DNA of 64,000 bases, from assembly GCF_005765165.1 (NCBI RefSeq), contig NZ_VCIW01000004.1, positions 124,001 to 188,000 of the forward strand, written 5' to 3'. The stretch comes from Paenibacillus antri (lineage in GTDB: Bacteria > Bacillota > Bacilli > Paenibacillales > YIM-B00363). Below, one piece after another: positions 62,011 to 64,000 of the stretch (position 1 is its first letter; every line of letters starts with the position of its first letter). The position numbers were made by a program, and so were the translations under genes. The notes beneath the pieces were generated by a model. The model saw only the letters and a list, made by a program, of their open reading frames with translations, searched no databases and had not been told where the DNA came from.

Positions 62011-63387
62011 ATGGGAACTTATTTCGGAACGGACGGAATCAGAGGCGCGGCGAATACGGAGCTCAGTCCGGAGCTGGCGTTCCGCGTCGGCCGATTCGGC
62101 GGGTACGTCCTGACGCGGGAGAAGCAGGACGGACGGCCCAGGATCGTAATCGGTAAAGACACCCGCATCTCGGGCGACATGCTCGAAGCCGCGCTCGTCG
62201 CCGGCTTGCTGTCGATCGGCGCGGACGTGCTGCAGGCCGGCGTCATCCCGACGCCGGGGGTCGCGTACTTAACCAAGACGTACCATGCGGACGCGGGCAT
62301 TATGATTTCCGCATCCCACAATCCGCTCGGGGATAACGGGATCAAGTTGTTCGGCCCGGACGGCTTTAAGCTATCGGATCGGCTCGAGGCCGAGATCGAA
62401 GCGTTCCTCGCGGCGGATTCGGAAGCCGATCGGGCCATCGGACTCGCGCCTCGCCCGGTCGGGGGCGACATCGGCACGCTGCTGTCCTTCCCGGAGGGCG
62501 CGCAGCAGTATATCTCGCATCTCCGGTCGACGGCTCGGCATCGGCTCGACGGGCTGCGCGTCGTGCTCGATTGCGCGAACGGCGCGGCTTCGGCGCTGGC
62601 GCCGCGGTTGTTCGAATCGTTGGGCGCGGAAACGATCCCGTTGGCGAACGAGCCGAACGGCTTAAACATTAACGAGGGCTGCGGGTCTACGCATCCCGAA
62701 TTCATTCGGAACGCCGTATTGGAGCGGAAGGCGCATCTGGGTCTCTCCTTCGACGGGGATGCCGATCGGTTGATCGCCGTCGACGAGAACGGCGGCATCG
62801 TGGACGGCGACCGCATCTTATACGCGCTGGCTCAGTCGATGGGGAGCTCCGGCCGATTGCGCGGGAATACGGTCGTAACGACCGAGATGAGCAATTTCGG
62901 GTTCGGGAAGGCGTTGCAGGACCGGGGCATCGACGTGGTCAAGTGCAAGGTGGGCGACCGGTACGTTATGGAACGGATGCTCGGCGGCGGCTACAATCTC
63001 GGCGGCGAACCGTCCGGTCATATGATCTTGCTCGATTACGCGACGACCGGAGACGGCATGCTGGCGGCGGTGCAGCTGTTGGATGTCATGGCGTCCGAAG
63101 GCAAGCCGTTATCCGAGCTGGCCGCAGGCATGACCGCGTACCCGCAGCTGCTGTTGAACGTCCCGGTGCAGCAGAAGCGCAAGCTCGCGGACAACGAAAA
63201 CATTCGGAAGGCGATCCGGGAGACGGAGCGCCGGCTGGGCGGCGCCGGGAGAGTGTTGGTCCGTCCTTCGGGCACCGAGCCGCTCGTTCGGATCATGGTC
63301 GAAGGACCCGACGAACGGGAGCTGTCGGCGCACGCGGAGCGCATCGCGGAGACGATCCGGCGCGAACTGGCCTACAGCGCGGTGTAG
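62011..63387 (+). CDS. glmM: Phosphoglucosamine mutase GlmM
   Basis: 458 residues. Start MGTYFGTDGIRGAANTELSP, phosphoserine loop ISASHNPLGDNGIKLFGPDG, metal loop FDGDADRLIAVDENG, sugar-binding GGEPSGHMILLDYATTGDG and phosphate-binding RPSGTEPLVRIMVEG are all in GlmM form. It converts glucosamine-6-phosphate to glucosamine-1-phosphate, between GlmS and the pyrophosphorylase. AGGAGGAGGAG precedes the start. Probably a second copy dedicated to the operon, because the housekeeping gene is essential and normally lies next to cdaA/cdaR. Confidence 0.95.
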   Translation: MGTYFGTDGIRGAANTELSPELAFRVGRFGGYVLTREKQDGRPRIVIGKDTRISGDMLEAALVAGLLSIGADVLQAGVIPTPGVAYLTKTYHADAGIMISASHNPLGDNGIKLFGPDGFKLSDRLEAEIEAFLAADSEADRAIGLAPRPVGGDIGTLLSFPEGAQQYISHLRSTARHRLDGLRVVLDCANGAASALAPRLFESLGAETIPLANEPNGLNINEGCGSTHPEFIRNAVLERKAHLGLSFDGDADRLIAVDENGGIVDGDRILYALAQSMGSSGRLRGNTVVTTEMSNFGFGKALQDRGIDVVKCKVGDRYVMERMLGGGYNLGGEPSGHMILLDYATTGDGMLAAVQLLDVMASEGKPLSELAAGMTAYPQLLLNVPVQQKRKLADNENIRKAIRETERRLGGAGRVLVRPSGTEPLVRIMVEGPDERELSAHAERIAETIRRELAYSAV

Positions 63388-63392
63388 CGGAT

Positions 63393-64000
63393 ATGAAACT
63401 ACATATTATCGCGGGAACGCTGTTGGTCGGGCTCGTCGCCGGAATCGCCGGAGGCATCGTCTACGCCTCCGAAAGTCGCGACGGGGGCGGTGGCGCCGCG
63501 GCGCCCTTCGTCGAGTCGCCGCTGCCGGGCGGGGGGCTGCAGGTGCCGCATAACGAGAGGTTCCATCTGTCTACCGATCAGAAATGGGTGTATTCCGAAG
63601 GTCATCTGTCGGATTTGATTCGTCTGCAATGGACGGAGGACCGCGCGAAGCCCGCGCTCGCCTGGGCCGACGAGAAAGGAATGGACAAGGCGGCCATCGT
63701 CGCGCATGCGAAGGCGAACGACCCGAACCAGGCGGATCACAATCATATTTCGATCGAAACGACAATGTCGCCGGACGGCGAACAGGCGAATCAGCTGTTC
63801 ACCCGTTTCGAAATTCCGTTCGATCAGGATGTGGCGGACATTCGGACGCATTCCTCGAACTTCAACGTCGTCGACGGTATTCTCCGCGTCGCCGGCTCGG
63901 AAGGCGTGACGCGCGACTTCCAGTTCGCGAAAACCGAGAAGGGCAACGTGACGACGCCCCGATGGGCGATCCGCTCCGATGCGACGGAGGAGAGCGGGGC
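63393..64000 (+). CDS. Exported protein of unknown function (3' truncated)
   Basis: At least 202 residues, open to the window edge. The ATG at 63393 is 5 bases after glmM, so it belongs to the same operon. A signal peptide or anchor (MKLHIIAGTLLVGLVAGIAG) is followed by an Asp/Ser-rich soluble region (DRAKPALAWADEKGMDKAAI, FTRFEIPFDQDVADIRTHSS). I recognise no domain in the visible part. Given its location it may bind, modify or help export the polysaccharide. Confidence 0.75.
   Translation, partial: MKLHIIAGTLLVGLVAGIAGGIVYASESRDGGGGAAAPFVESPLPGGGLQVPHNERFHLSTDQKWVYSEGHLSDLIRLQWTEDRAKPALAWADEKGMDKAAIVAHAKANDPNQADHNHISIETTMSPDGEQANQLFTRFEIPFDQDVADIRTHSSNFNVVDGILRVAGSEGVTRDFQFAKTEKGNVTTPRWAIRSDATEESG

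Noticed and set aside
1-64000. Search for CRISPR arrays, tRNA or rRNA genes, insertion sequences and prophage
   Set aside because: No regularly spaced repeats, cloverleaf-type sequences, transposases or integrases were seen by eye; a tRNAscan or CRISPR search could still confirm this.

Overview
The window looks like chromosomal DNA of a high-GC, spore-forming member of the Paenibacillaceae (Paenibacillus or Cohnella type). This rests on a YesM-type histidine kinase beside Lpl-type sugar permeases, copper-amine-oxidase-like stalk domains, a YhcN/YlaJ spore lipoprotein, a probable gamma-type spore protein, strong Shine-Dalgarno sites and frequent GTG/TTG starts. I saw no rRNA, tRNA, CRISPR array, transposase or phage gene. 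No gene-free gap exceeds 300 bases.

1-12 kb is carbohydrate uptake: a 5'-truncated sensor kinase, a two-permease/one-lipoprotein ABC importer with a near-perfect CcpA site, a PhyH-type dioxygenase, a large secreted beta-propeller protein, a GntR regulator fused to a solute-binding-protein fold, and a PfkB sugar kinase. 12-19 kb has a membrane protein with an apparently dead Lon-like domain, a sulfonate/taurine-type ABC importer with cysteine synthase behind one promoter and a dyad, a small spore protein, a LysR regulator and an acyl-CoA thioesterase with a long tail. 19-25 kb has a LacI regulator with matching operators in front of itself and an FAD oxidoreductase, then a cyclophilin, an HPr-like protein without its active histidine, a SET protein, a second PhyH dioxygenase and a spore lipoprotein.

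25-34 kb is sugar oxidation. A Tat-exported gluconate-dehydrogenase-like trio (subunit 3, GMC flavoprotein, cytochrome c) faces a tatA gene. Next come an IclR regulator and the lower Weimberg-type pentonate genes: FAH-family dehydratase, ketoglutarate-semialdehyde dehydrogenase and YjhG/YagF dehydratase. An identical perfect 17-bp palindrome stands before the IclR gene and before the FAH gene.

34-51 kb is mixed: EcsC, creatininase family, NrnB nanoRNase, a polytopic protein with a DUF6273-like C-terminus, a phosphodiester-glycosidase pair, a STAND-type ATPase with a GNAT-like module and HTH, an L,D-transpeptidase, an aldo/keto reductase, alditol oxidase, AdhE with a Rex box, and a double P-loop ATPase.

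51-64 kb is the most interesting region: a colinear exopolysaccharide operon that runs off the window. It carries a secreted glycosidase-like protein, a membrane HEAT-repeat protein, a processive GT2 synthase, a receiver protein with Glu at the phosphorylation site, a WbpA-like UDP-GlcNAc 6-dehydrogenase, GlmS, a second extracytoplasmic TIM-barrel-like protein, a GlmU pyrophosphorylase lacking its acetyltransferase half, GlmM and an unknown exported protein. Nearly the whole route from fructose-6-phosphate to UDP-GlcNAc and UDP-GlcNAc-uronate is encoded beside one synthase. I infer a synthase-dependent, hyaluronan-like polymer of amino sugar and amino-sugar uronate; its structure is not proven by sequence.
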